A stretch of DNA of 64,000 nt from Echinometra lucunter (taxonomy: Eukaryota > Echinodermata > Echinoidea > Camarodonta > Echinometridae), in NCBI GenBank assembly GCA_029962745.1, contig CM057156.1, positions 3,060,114 through 3,124,113 of the forward strand, written 5' to 3'. The notes below the pieces were generated by a model, which saw only the letters and a program-made list of their open reading frames with translations, made no database searches and was not told the origin of the DNA. Positions 1-11,819 of this stretch are shown piece after piece. Numbering within the stretch: the first letter of the stretch is position 1; each line of letters opens with the position of its first letter. The translations under genes were made by a program, and so were the position numbers.

Positions 1-2183
1 GTAAGAAGTTGAAATCATGTACAGGTATACAAATATTGTTTAAAATATTTAAATGACAAAAATTAGGCTGTAAGGATTATAAACAGTACATGCTGAACTG
101 TACATCTAAGCAAGAAGCTACTTAGTGTTGAAAATTAATATCAGTTTATATTTGACATTGATTATAATATGACTATAAAAATAAGAGGATTTGTATTATT
201 ATAATTATATAAATTTATATTTATATTATATCCAAATCTTGTAAAAGTAGAAGCCTATATAGTCAGAAAATATAATCTTGATTATTGTTGATTCTTATGC
301 ATTGTATTATCAGAAATGAAAGTTTGTGCAATCATTCACATGTATCAGTATCAATAATATTTGTACAATTGGACTATATCATCACTGCAGTAAAGAGATC
401 ATGGCTACCAAACAAGAAGAAAAAAATGAACTGTCAATTAGCACAAAATTTTTAAAAGCTACATATATCAGTTGAACTTTGGTGTAAAGCACTGATAGTA
501 TATATATGTTGTCTGTGAGATGGGTATGAAACGATGCTCAAGGTTTAAAACATTTTGTGCCATTTTTGTAAGTTTTCCATATATACTAAATTCAAAGTAC
601 ATGTATTATTTTCCAATATATTCTGTTATTTTTTAGGATTCATTTGTAATCTATAAACCTTTCACAAGGTTTATAGATTAGTTTAAACTGAAAGAACCGG
701 AACTTAGTGGTTGACAACAAAGTAACAAAATAACAGGAGATAGAATAGAAATAAGAATAAACTTCATGCTGACTACTCTAACAGAATTCCCCAGCTCCAT
801 CCAATTAATGTATTGATGTGTGTATTTGGAAGTGCACTATCTTTCTGCAATAGTATGCTCCATGGTCATTCTCTGGTTTGGGAGAATACGGGAATTGGGA
901 AAATTGAAAATAGGTTATAGTGTAAAACTCTACAACTCTACAACAGGCTGCAATTATACAGAGTTGTATCTTTATGTTTTTGATCTCATGACTTGGTGCA
1001 ATGTGTGCTATGATTTTTTTTTTTCAATAGCGAATGAAATTTATTGTGTAGATTATGGCACCCTGGCTGCATATTGTTACATGCTGTGATTGTTTCAGTA
1101 CTCTCATTTTCCAGGAAATGTCTTCTCCTTAATTATATATTGCTGTTATTTACAATTCTACAAAAATAAAGTAAGAAAAGATTATCCCATATTGTAAACT
1201 TCTTGTCTGATGTATGGCATTCATTTTAGTGATTTTTCTGAAATATTCCCCCTTTTTATGAAGGTTTTATGCATGGTATTTTAGTTGCATAGTTGTTTTT
1301 TTGTTTTTTGCTGTGGGGGGGGGGTCTCTCCTTCATATTTTGCTTTTCCTCTCCTTAATTGTCTTGTCTATCATCTCTATCTTTATATCGTACTTTTTGT
1401 GACTTCTAATTTCTTTCCTTTGCTACATGCTCACATTTTGCTGCCCCCTTCTCACGCTCTCTCTCTCTCTCTCTATCTCTCTCTATCTCTCCATCTCTCC
1501 CCCTCCTCCCTTTCCCTTTCATTCCCCTTTAAACACAGAAACACAAAGACACTCAGTGATTGTGGGAATATTACAATTTATTATGCCACATACCTCATAT
1601 TCTATATTTCATACAAAGGCATAGCTTACATGTATCACCACCAATTATGTTTTTCAACGTAAAGATAGTCGAAACACACAGTTAATTTATTCAGTTGTCA
1701 CTCTTAAGAAAACTTCATATTTACCAACAGTGAAGAATGAAAAAGCGGTAGATTACTATTTTTTGTTGTTTTTAGTAAAGTGACATATGTGGTTAAATTC
1801 CATGAAAAGCAGTAGTTTACCACCAAAATCGGTAGACTTGGCAAGCGTGAAACTTTGATAAAGCAACATCAACAAACGCAAATTGGCAAGGATTTCATTG
1901 CAGACTTATTCAAAAACAATAAAGGAAGGCCATGTTTTAGATATGAGCATAATCCAAAAGCAAACTGGTTTCCATCAAAGAAATGCCTCAACTGTTCATA
2001 AGTGGGGTACGATGAAAGAGTCCGTGGTTCGTAGAAGAGCACACAGAACTTCCATTTCAGACCAAAGGACAAAAAAAACGGCAAAAAAACAAATTAAAAC
2101 AAAGGAAGACATGAAGAATATCATTCACAATGAAAAGATGATGTTGATAAGGTTGGCACAAATAATGGTAGTAAAGTCAAAAG
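1..2183. other. AT-rich intergenic DNA, no gene recognised
   Basis: No frame here shows a recognisable domain, and the longest open frames (820-1089, 1285-1662, 1883-2374) have low-complexity or non-protein-like composition. A poly-G run lies near 1314-1323 and a CT-rich microsatellite at about 1457-1515. Nothing else stands out. Confidence 0.6.
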
Positions 2184-2188
2184 TAATA

Positions 2189-2536
2189 GGGAGCTTTAGA
2201 TACGCGACGCAGCTCAAACGACGCGGAATCTTGCCAAAAATGCTGTTGTGCGCATGTGCGAGATGGTTCTTTTCCAATCCATCCTGCGTCGTCCGTTTTA
2301 CACGATGGTTCTGGGGCCAGTTTACCGTCCTCCTTAATACGCGACGCGAGACCTTTGATGACCATTTTTTATGATGTAACAATGGTTCACATTTGAGCGC
2401 ACGCGCTTTGTTTGATTAACTGCGTCCTCCCCAAATCTAAAGCCTCTTTGCAACAAGACGTGAGCAAAGAGGAGAACGTAAGTCAACTCAGCAAGATTCC
2501 GCATCGTCTGAGCTGCGTCGCGTATCTAAAGCTCCC
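2189..2536. mobile_element. Non-autonomous inverted-repeat element (MITE), 348 bp
   Basis: The ends begin GGGAGCTTTAGATACGCGAC and are mirrored as an imperfect inverted repeat of about 47 bp (2189-2235 against 2490-2536). TAATA stands immediately outside both ends (2184-2188 and 2537-2541), which looks like a target-site duplication. No transposase is encoded. The GGGAG terminus resembles that of the larger element at 41954-44029, so the two may share a superfamily. That link is inference. Confidence 0.8.
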
Positions 2537-2541
2537 TAATA

Positions 2542-3380
2542 GTGGAGATAATGAGGTATGTTGCAACAAATATTGTGACTGCACATAATGTAGCTGTTCA
2601 CAAATATTGTCATCAGTGAGAATTTGTGTAGTGGTGACAATATGTGCTACAATAAGAGGGAGAGATTTTGGCGGACTATAGGAGATGTTTAATGCGGTTG
2701 TACACACGCATGGAACAAGCAGCTCAATCAGGGGATGAGAAGAAAGCTCTAAACTTATTGAGGGATAGTTTACTGAAAGCCAGTTGAATGTTCGGGATCC
2801 CATGCTGTCCACAAAATCTTCGGTGGCGAAGCGTACACTGCACACCACACTTCGGTCACTGGGACCCTTCCAGTTGGCGTGGGTTAAATTAACTTTTGAT
2901 ACCCATTTTCTCCTTAAGCTCGAATCTTTCGGGAAGGTGTGAAGGCTAATTCCTTCCCCCTGCTGTGTTGCTGCAACCTGCAACAACACAGCGTAGAGGC
3001 ATCTTTTGATTTTGGAATACAAGCACGGAATATTGCAACAAAACAACAGTAGAAACACGCGCGGTATAAGGGAAGGCTGGGGGAAGGTAGTGCTGCTATT
3101 CTGCATGTGACATCACACGTCAATCACGCAGAAGCTCGTGAATTCGGGGTTGAAAAGGGGCAGGGCTTAGCGCTCTGATTCAAGCAAATAAACCGATGGA
3201 AAATAATAATTTAAAAATATTTAGATGTGTATTTCATCAAAATGGAGGCAATTATCCTGTTTAGATATGTATCACCTTCAACTTGTCAAAAATTAGAATT
3301 TCATAGATGTGGCCCTTTAAAGGGGTCAGAGAACAGTGGGTGAGAAGGGAATTAAGGAGAATAGAGATGGCTTCCAAAAA
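2542..3380. other. Intergenic, nothing assigned
   Basis: No intact coding region is seen. The minus-strand open frame at 2483-3106 overlaps the right end of the neighbouring MITE and has no recognisable domain. Some of this stretch may be the decayed 5' part of the Gypsy element that becomes recognisable just downstream, but no LTR was identified. Confidence 0.4.
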
Positions 3381-5563
3381 CAAAACTTTCCTAGAAATAA
3401 GAGCTGACATGTAGGACTTTCCAAGGTCAGGAACCTCTAGGAATATTCACTGTAGGAGTAAAAGAAGTCAGGACAGATGTAGCTTTCGTAGAACAGACTC
3501 CAAGTGAGTTGGATGAACTTTGTGGGAATGAGAGTAAACACACAGAGTACGTGTCCATTCTTACAGAATCAATGACTCGTATGAAGACACAACAAAGTAG
3601 TTCAATGAAAGAGCAACCTACTTGCTATAATTGAGGGAAGAAGGAACACCTTAAACCAAAATGTACAGAACCCTCTCTGTGTTATGGCTGTAAAGGAAGG
3701 GCATATAAAGAAAGATTTCCACATGTTGCTAGTAATGAAAACCCAACAGTTAGGAGTAACATGTTGGATTCAGAAGACTTCAAATATCATCCCGATAGTG
3801 AGCTAGTTAACCGTTTGACTCATCCTAGCCCTAGGAGTAAGGTCACAATAGGCGATATTGATCTAGACTGTATGCTGGAGAAGTGGAAGTTCCAATTGAA
3901 GGTTACATAGAGGTGCCAATAGTGGTCAATAGTCAGACCTTAATAGGTAGTTTTCTTGTTGCCGAGTCATAAAGTGATTGTGTTGATCGTCCCATACTGC
4001 TTGGGTGTAACTTCTTGTGGAAATTGGAACAACAGGTTCAGGGGAATTTGTTTCTGAGGAAGGAGCATGGTAGTCAGTGGGCCAGAGAAGAAAGTTCAAT
4101 TTCAAACAAAGTGAAGAAGAAATTTTGCCACCTTTCACTATATGCAATGGATTGTCTGTGAAGTGAATTAGCCTTCTTTGAGTGAGACAATGTTGGTTCG
4201 AGATCAGGCAAAGAAGTCACATCCTGACGTGAGTACTGTTGAAGGACTTCAAGTAGTTGATGAGAAGTCAGTAGACTTGTTGTTAGGGAATAGATCAGAA
4301 TGTGAGGTACATCTTCCATCCAAGACATGCATAGCAGAAGCTTGCACTATTCAAGAAAGGCATGAGGTGCATGTAAAAAAAAGAAAAATGACTTGTTTGT
4401 TTCAGTCTATGATGAGATCACTCCCAGCTCTTGAGGGCAGGGAAGGGGACGAAATTCCCGAGGAAGTCAATGAGTGTTCAGAACTTCCCCCCTGGTGTCA
4501 GATTAGAAGGATTAACCCAAGATGAGAAAGTGAAAGTTCCGAATATCTTGGGTAAACACATACCGGTAGATGTTTTCTCAAAAAGGATCGCTCAACTTGG
4601 GTGAATGTACAGTAATACCACATGAGATACATGTAAAAGATGGTCCTCCAATCATATTGCCATATAGAAGACTTCCTCCATCCCAGGTCAGTGAATTAAG
4701 TCAAGAACATGCTCCAGGAGATGTTGGAGCAAGGAATCATTGGGTAGTCAAAGAGTCCCTTTGTACGTCCGATTGTGATTGTCAAAAAAAAAAGGGGGGC
4801 TTTGAGGCTTTGCACTGATGATCAATTGCTGAACCACGGATTGATGAAACCCTTGAAACACTTGGCAGTACTTTTCAACTATAGACTTGGCTCATGGTTA
4901 TTTTCAGGTAGTGATGCACCCAGACTCAGTTGAGAAAACTGAGTTTAGAGTACCTAGGAGACTTTTTTCAGTTTCTACGAATGCCACAGGGCTTATGTAA
5001 TAGTCCTAGTACTAGAACCATGGAATACGTTCTTGGAGACATGAATGTGACGATGTCATTCTATACTTGGATGATATTTTGGTCTTTTCAAGCACTCTGG
5101 ATGAACATATTGAGAAGCTTGATAGAGTGTTGACTAGACTTCATGACAATGGATTGAAGGTCAAAGGGAAGAAGTGTGCCTTTATTAAGAGAGCTGTACT
5201 TAGGACATGTAGTGTGGCGATGGTATTGCAGTAGATGAAGAAAGGATCTAGCGAGAAAGATCATGGCCTATTCCCAAGAGTGGAAGGGTAGTTAGCTCAT
5301 TTCTTGGTTTAGCTTCATATTTTCAAAGGTTCATTCCTGAATTCTCTTGTATTGCAGGCCCATTACATCGCATGTCTGCTAAGAAGAAACAACCTAACCA
5401 ACCCAAATCTAAATGGCATGCAGAAAAGCAAGAAGACTTTGAGACCTCGAACTTAACAGCTTTGACCCAGGCACCAGTACTAGCCTATCCACAGTTTGAT
5501 CAAGATTTTGTTCTAGAAGTTGATGCATCTAGCAAGGGTCTAGGAGCCTGTTTGACTCAGCGC
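3381..5563 (+). pseudogene. Decayed Ty3/Gypsy retrotransposon, gag-pol left part
   Basis: The order of remnants is that of a Ty3/Gypsy gag-pol. At about 3619-3725 there are two zinc-knuckle-like CCHC boxes; the second cysteine of the first box is a stop codon, and the second box lacks its H and last C. A protease/linker stretch follows (about 3780-4560). The reverse transcriptase runs from about 4630 (PYRRLPPSQ) to 5280, with the catalytic LYLDDILVFS readable at 5062-5091 in a different frame from its surroundings. The start of RNase H (LEVDASSKGLGACL) lies near 5512-5556. Frameshifts and stops occur throughout, so the copy is dead. It ends abruptly at a nested insertion, and the rest of RNase H resumes near 10005. 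Confidence 0.85.
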
Positions 5564-5715
5564 CAATATGTAATATTGTTGATTATCATGTATATTGTGT
5601 TAACGCCATCTGTTGGCGAATGTATTCAACGCTTTTTGGATCATGGCCTGAATAACGCCCTGTTGCACTTTACAACTATCTTGAAGTCGCTAAGTGTTTA
5701 TCTTGTTAATGTATG
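5564..5715 (+). repeat. Left LTR of the nested element
   Basis: A direct repeat of 9855-10004 with only a few differences, for example a 2-base indel near 5584 and AAG versus CGG near 5691. It begins CAATATGTAATATTG and ends CTTGTTAATGTATG. Confidence 0.8.
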
Positions 5716-7003
5716 GCATGGTGGCAGCACTTGGGATCGGCCCTGCTCTACTATTGTCCAAGAAGGTAAATTCACTCCAAAGAGGGAGGCCAGGCGTTCT
5801 GGTAGCTTTTCCAGTGATGACGATAGATTGGCTTGTAACTTGCATCAGTCTCCTCGGTCCCACCAATTTAAGATACCGTGTGGAGGTGCCGACGCACAGG
5901 TACCGCTCATCTGTGGAGAATTCAGGCGGGGGTCGTCAGACGACCTCTATCCACCGTCATTCCCCCATCCTGTCATGTGTGCGTCCATGAACTTTCACCT
6001 TAATTTTCGGGTCAGCAGTGGGAAATTGGCAGTCTTCACGTGCAGTGTGTACATGTAGCTGTTTCTTCTATGGCCTGGGAGAGTCCAGTGTGCCGGTCCT
6101 TTGGTTTGACTTAGCTGAGCAGAAGCAGTCTCATTCTAGATGAAAGGTAGCACTTCGTCCCGACCAGGTCTGTCCAGCTGCTGTACCAGTCATCTTGTTC
6201 ATCTTGTGTGTCTCGTCTTTCTCACCTCTGTCCAGTCTTGTCTTCGTGTTCTTCGTCTGCAGTCCAGCCGTCCGATCCACTGTTTTCCTGAGTAATTTTT
6301 TAGTGCGGATCGGCCACAAATTCTTTTTCTCCAGGAATAATGCACAGAGTTTTCAACGAGGCTGATCTACAATGGTCAATGCAGCTCCTTTCAACCTAGT
6401 CGGTCGTTGACCCACTCTTCGTGCTGCTATTTTTTCCTCCCTTTTTTTTTTCTTGTGGACAGTCTTGATCATCTGATTTCTTGTATTTATGTTACCACGG
6501 CCTCATAATTTTTCGTCAGGACTCATGATTGATATACACCAGGTTTTTAGCGCTTATTTTTCCTTTCAATTCTTCATTTTTTATGCCATATTGTAATTGT
6601 TTGTTCTTGGTAACCTTCAATTTGATTTGGGTAATATTTCACAGCAGATTTACAGTGCTGTTTGTGACTATTCATATTTTTGTTATGGATGGATGTTTGA
6701 ATGCTGCCTTATACAGTGATGTAATCATAGTTTCAGGTTTTGTTCTTTGCTTGGGCACAAGTTTGTTGATAGCGGAGAGGATATTGGATGTGATCTTTAT
6801 TGTTGTTATCCTACTGGATTAGATAGGGATAGCAGACCGTTGGTATTATGGTTATTGTGAATTAGTAGATTACTGAAAGTATGATTATTGCAGCCCATTT
6901 ATTTAAATATGGAGAGAGGTGGGAAGAAGTGAAGAGAAACAATAAGTTATATTGGTATCTTGGTTTATGAAGGTTATTGTAATCAGTGCAGGGTATGGTG
7001 CGT

Positions 7004-7103
7004 AGTAGAGGGCTACTACCTCTACTTTAGCTAGTGTTTGAAATGAATATGGTGTCTTGTAGAAGGCTACTACCTCTACTTTAGCTAGTGTTTGAAATGA
7101 ATA
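7004..7103 (+). repeat. Two-copy direct repeat inside the LTR element
   Basis: The segment 'ggctactacctctactttag' plus its flanks (about 44 bp) occurs twice in a row with a short spacer, and the copies are nearly identical. Confidence 0.75.
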
Positions 7104-7333
7104 AATTGTATATTATAATCATTTGATAGGGGTAAAAAAAAGCACAATATCAAAATTGTAATGGTAATGACTAAGTTTTAGTAATGGATATTACAGTTGT
7201 TTTAGTCCATGTGAAATGATGGCTCATACCTTTATAGTGGATAGTTTGTGAGTCTTGATATTTCTAAGTCTATTGATTGTTTGATTTAGTTTGCAAATAT
7301 TTTGTTGGATCTCTCAGTTTTAATATTTCTAGG

Positions 7334-7749
7334 TTAACCCATTCGTGACAGAGGTCCACATTTTGTGGTTTGGCCTAATATCTTTTGATGCAAAGCCCTA
7401 AAAATCATACCTAATACATGAGCAGAAAGAGCAAAAAATTCTACACAAACTGTGCCCATTTTGGTTGCGTCAATATTCGTTGTTTGATGCTGAAAATTTT
7501 TTAAAGGAAAATAAGCATTAAAATCCTTAGATTGGCAATGTGATAGAAAGTTTAGAATCACTGTTTTCCCCTGCAAATTGGCAACTTTTTGACTTCTAAT
7601 CATAATATCTGTCAATTTATATTCATTTCAAATACATGACGTTTTATAAGTAAAATGTAGCAATAAAATAAAAATGTTGGTGTTGCCAATTTGAAGAATA
7701 AAAGCTGATCAAATTAGGCTTTAAATAATTCCTGTCACGAATGGGTTAA
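7334..7749. mobile_element. piggyBac-like MITE, TTAA-flanked
   Basis: TTAA (7334-7337) is followed by CCCATTCGTGACAG. The exact reverse complement CTGTCACGAATGGG ends at 7745 and is followed by TTAA (7746-7749). Perfect 14-bp inverted termini plus TTAA targets are the hallmark of piggyBac-type non-autonomous elements. The ~400-bp interior encodes nothing convincing. It sits within the interior of the nested LTR element, making a third insertion layer. Confidence 0.85.
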
Positions 7750-7754
7750 AGTGC

Positions 7755-8130
7755 TTCAAATGTTTAAGTTGTTAGAGAATACTGATGGAGAGGAAAAATA
7801 ATAGGAAAGAATGAAAAGAAATTAGATTGCCAGTTACAGTTAGTGTGGAAGGAAAATAGTTGGAAGGAGGGTAAAGAAATTTGATTGTCAGTTATTATCT
7901 AATACTGGTGTGGAAGAAAAATAGTTAGAAACGGTGAAAGGAAATCACATTGCCAGCTGTTATTGATTACTGGTAGACAGGGAGAGAAGTTGGAAGGAAA
8001 GATAAGAAATTAGATTGTCAGTTGTTTCTTGGTTAAAGCTGTGCAAATATATTTTGAGTTGTTATCATTACTGAACAGGAAGAGTAACTGGAAGGAGCGA
8101 AAAGAATTTGATTGCCTATTTTTTTAGCAA
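7755..8130 (+). repeat. Degenerate tandem units in the LTR-element interior
   Basis: Four or five diverged units of roughly 70-90 bp share a pattern like 'ggaaggaaagataagaaattagattgtcagtt' (7805, 7860, 7925, 7985 and 8085). There is no coding capacity. Similar short motifs recur near 9520-9600. Confidence 0.55.
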
Positions 8131-9854
8131 TACAAAGTAGTCATGAGTTGAGTAGTAATATTTGTATTTGTGTCATATTCAAAGCATGCCACCTCTGTAC
8201 TGATGAAAGTGTGCTTTTGTTTATGTTAATTCAAGGTATTTACAAACTAAGGTAGATGGAAGTATAAAGAGTGCCTTTGTATACTATTTGTTGCGTAATT
8301 ATGAAAGCCACTCTGTTTGAGTTGGGATGTATGATGTGTTAGTTTATGCACATATTCCAATTGCACCACCTCACCTTTTTGTAATTGTACTTGTTTTGTT
8401 GAATGAATGGTACATGTATACCCTCTGGTTTCTGTTTTTTTAAATATGTGACTACGCTCAGTTTGGTCTGATATAATTAGGGAGTCATGTTAATCATTCA
8501 CCTTTTTTACTTTGTGAATGATGTGAATTTTAATTATCAGAGTATGTCTAAACAAAATAGAAATGGTTTTATTCAGATTTCTATGTTTGCTTGGTTTCCA
8601 TATTTTTCCTTTTTAGATGATGATGCATAATATAGGACTGTTTGTAGGTATGGTTTGTTTCTGATTTTCTCAAAGGGAAATTTGTAATTTTAAGTTTCTT
8701 TCTTACAACTTGATTATTAGTGGGGGTTTTATAAATGAGTCTGATATCAAGTGTCTATCAAGTCACATGACACATGTAGAGCTTTGTACCCTTGTGTAGT
8801 AATGAATAGTCTTTATAAATCTTGATTGGTTTGAAATGGTTTGCTAGTTAATTAGATTATCTGCAAAGCAAAGCAAAGCAAAGCCTACAGTTAATATGAT
8901 GTTATTGTTGGTTGGCAGTTGTAACTATATTCAGTTTAGGTATCTATGTATCAGTATGACAGGTGTGAACTTTATCATAAAGATGATTTTTATTTTGGTT
9001 CTCACAATTTTCCGGTGTCATTGATTCTAAGAATTATTTGAGTACTATGTCTATGTCATACTCTCAGTAGCTCTGCACTGTGAGGTATGTTTGTTTGCAA
9101 TGGTAATTACATGTAATTATTACTGTCTGACAAGATTTATCCCAGCCTTTAGTTTTGATTTTGGAATTGCATCTGATTTTTTTTTTTTGTTGATGATTCT
9201 TGAGTAGTTAAGCCTTTAAAGTTGTGCTTGCTTGCTCACAAGTCTGATGTTGTTTCTATTCCCTTGTCAGTTGCCATGTGGAAAGGGTTTTATGCCCATT
9301 TTCATTTTTAGTTTGCTGCACTCGTCACCTTTGTAAGGATGTGATATTCAGTAGAGAGGGTTTCCAATTGGTTTTTGTTGTAAAGCGATTGGTTCAGTAT
9401 CCTGGATGAGGTGTTTCATGCATTTAGCTTGTTTATTGAGCAAATAGCATGGTATGATTTTATTTGGTGTATATGTAGCCTGTGTAGATGTTTTTAGCTT
9501 TCACACTGATTTAGAGAAAAACTGGAAGGAAAGGTTAAATAGAATCCTGAGTTTTACTGATTAAAAGAACGGGAAGAAAAGGTGAAATAGAACTGAGAAT
9601 AATATTGATTTAATGGGATGTATTAATCCAGGGAGAAAAAAATTGTTTAGATTATACAAGTATATGTACTGGATTGCAATGCTACAATTATGAAGATTCA
9701 ACATGTGAGTGACTAGTTAGTTCAGTTGCTTTTAAGAGATGTTGTTTGTAGACAAAATGTTAATGTAATTACTCTGTCTAACAACTCCCCTCATATTTTA
9801 GTATATTTCCAGTTAGGAAAGAAAAGAGATGTAAGAGAAAAGAAGTAGTCATGC
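8131..9854. other. Non-coding interior of the LTR element
   Basis: T-rich DNA without open frames or recognisable domains. It contains a short (AAGC)-type run at 8865-8883. A purine-rich tract near its right edge fits a polypurine tract. Confidence 0.5.
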
Positions 9855-10004
9855 CAATATGTAATATTGTTGATTCATGTATATTGTGTTAACGCCATCT
9901 GTTGGCGAATGTATTCAACGCTTTTTGGATCATGGCCTGAATAAAGCCCTGTTGCACTTTACAACTATCTTGAAGTCGCTCGGTGTTTATCTTGTTAATG
10001 TATG
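9855..10004 (+). repeat. Right LTR of the nested element
   Basis: The counterpart of 5564-5715. It is preceded by the purine-rich tract GAAAAGAGATGTAAGAGAAA and followed by GCGC, the same four bases that precede the left LTR. Confidence 0.8.
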
Positions 10005-10440
10005 GCGCAGAAAGATGAAAATGGGAAGATTTATCCTGTAGCTTATGCTAGTCGTACTCTCAGGGGAGCTGAGAAAAACTACACCGGACTTTCTAGTTTT
10101 AAACTAGAACTGTTGGCTCTGAACTGGGCAGTGGCAGATAAGTTTGGTTCATACATACATGAGGCCGTCAGTGTGAAGTATTCACTGATCATAATCCATT
10201 GGTGCACATGAAGAGTGCAAAACTAGGGGCTACAGAGACAAGACATTGATGAGGTAGTTTGTTCTGCTGCACTATCTCATAGTGATCTCTTTTTTTGTGT
10301 GAGTCATGAAGAGGTAGAGGAGCCACAACAGTCAGCGTTGCCATGCTTTAGTTTTGATGAGTTGTGTACATTGCAACAAGCCGATAATGCATTACGAAAT
10401 GTGGCAATTGTGGAATGAAACTAGATGAATCCTCGACCGC
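10005..10440 (+). pseudogene. Gypsy retrotransposon, RNase H continuation
   Basis: The frame 10002-10211 reads QKDENGKIYPVAYASRTLRG and onward, the middle of a Ty3/Gypsy RNase H domain. It continues the homology broken off at 5563. Its apparent ATG is supplied by the LTR end and is not a real start. Further degraded sequence with stops extends to about 10440, where another repeat element begins. No integrase was recognised. Confidence 0.8.
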
Positions 10441-10452
10441 GCTCGGTCGAAA

Positions 10453-11491
10453 TTTATGCCTCCGCCATTGCCAGGTCAGAAATATATGGCACTTCATGGT
10501 GATTTTTTTTTAAATTTTCATGTATACAATGACATCTCTGACCTTGATCTTTGACCTTGTGACCCCCAAATCTAATGACACCATCATGAGACCTTCCATA
10601 TGCATACATGAGCCAAGTTTGAAGTTGAATTCACCGTCACAGAATTGTTAAGTTATCGCAAGAACAAGCAATTTTCATGTATATAATGACCTCTATGACC
10701 TTTGACCTTTGACCTCAAGACCCCAAAATCTAATCAGATCATTGCCCCTCCCATATGCATACATGAACCAAGTTTGAAGTTGTTCCGTCAAATTGTTTTT
10801 GAGTTATCGCGAGAATGAACCATTTCTACGTACATAATGACCTCTATGACCTTTTACCTTTGACCTTGAGACCCAAAAATCTAATCAGATTATTAAACCT
10901 CCCATATGCATACATGAACCAAGTTTGAAGTTGATCCATCAAATGGTTGAGTTATCGCAAGAATGAACCATTTCTACGTACATAATGACCTCTATGACCT
11001 TTGACCTTTGACCTTGAGACCCAAAAATCTAATCAGATTATTAAACCTCCCATATGCATACATGAACCAAGTTTGAAGGTGATCCATCAAATGGTTGTTG
11101 AGTTATCGTGAGAACGAACATTATTATGTACATAATGACTTCTATGACCTTTTACCTTTGATCTTGAGATCCCCAAATCTAATCAGATCATTATCCCTCC
11201 CATATGCATACATCAGCCAAGTTTGAAGTTGATCCATCAAATGGTTGCTGAGTTATCGTGAGAACGAACATTATTATGTACATAATGACTTCTATGACCT
11301 TTGACCTTTGACCTTAAGACCCCCAAATCTAATCAGATCATTGTCCCTTCCATATGCATACATGAGCCATGTTTGAAGTTGATCCGTCAAACGGTTTTTA
11401 AGTTATCGCGAGAATGAAAACGGGACGGACGGACAGACGACCCAAAAACATAATGCCTCCGGCAACCACCTACGGTGGGCGGAGGCATAAA
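10453..11491. mobile_element. Inverted-terminal element made of ~150-bp tandem units
   Basis: TTTATGCCTCCGCC (10453-10466) and its exact reverse complement (11478-11491) bound the element. The interior is about six tandem units of ~150 bp, each carrying 'catatgcatacat', 'aagtttgaagttgatcc' and 'gagttatcg'; the first anchors are spaced near 10598, 10752, 10902, 11050, 11201 and 11352. Most units hold TGACCTTTGACCTT or close variants, the direct repeat (spacer 1) recognised by some nuclear receptors. No protein is encoded. It interrupts or abuts the Gypsy remnant. Confidence 0.8.
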
Positions 11492-11819
11492 AAGGGTTCC
11501 AGGAAATGAGACAAATGTAGAAGTGAGCAAAATTTGTGGATGGTTGCAAGAATGGTGTTTTCTTGAAGTGCTAACCCTTCTCCACCCAACCCATGACAAA
11601 GAGTTCAACAGTACTGTAAAGATTAAGCTGAAGAAAACTGAATTTAGTTTTGATTTTTAACATTGTTCTGTATATTTTGGTCAGCACTGTTCTATATAGA
11701 TCAATAGGTCAGCATATTTCCATATACATGTATTTATGTCAGCATTCTTCTGTATATTTTAGTTCTGTTCTCTACAAATATCACTACAATACACTTTACA
11801 CATGCTCTTGAAGCCATAA
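11492..11819. other. Unassigned spacer between repeats
   Basis: No recognisable coding sequence. A short open frame (11475-11660) starts inside the preceding element and has no family resemblance. It may be residual retroelement sequence. Confidence 0.4.

Larger units (their letters stand above)
5564..10004 (+). mobile_element. Non-coding LTR retroelement (LARD/TRIM-like) inserted in the Gypsy copy
   Basis: Near-identical direct repeats of about 150 bp bound a 4.1-kb interior with no coding capacity. GCGC flanks both outer edges (5560-5563 and 10005-10008), consistent with a 4-bp target duplication. A TGG-starting primer-binding-site-like sequence (TGGTGGCAGCACTTGGGATC) begins at 5719, three bases inside the left LTR. 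A purine-rich tract lies just upstream of the right LTR (about 9817-9846). The element splits the Gypsy RNase H region. With no gag or pol it must have been mobilised in trans. The ends are CA...TG rather than the usual TG...CA, so the exact edges could shift by a few bases. Confidence 0.75.

Noticed and set aside
820..1089. 89-codon open frame on the plus strand
   Set aside because: No domain, AT-rich, and no splice or promoter context; not reported as a gene.
2483..3106. 207-codon minus-strand frame
   Set aside because: It includes the right end of the MITE at 2189-2536 and has no recognisable family resemblance.
3381..5563. Functional retrotransposon
   Set aside because: Zinc knuckles lack key residues, and stops and frame shifts occur throughout.
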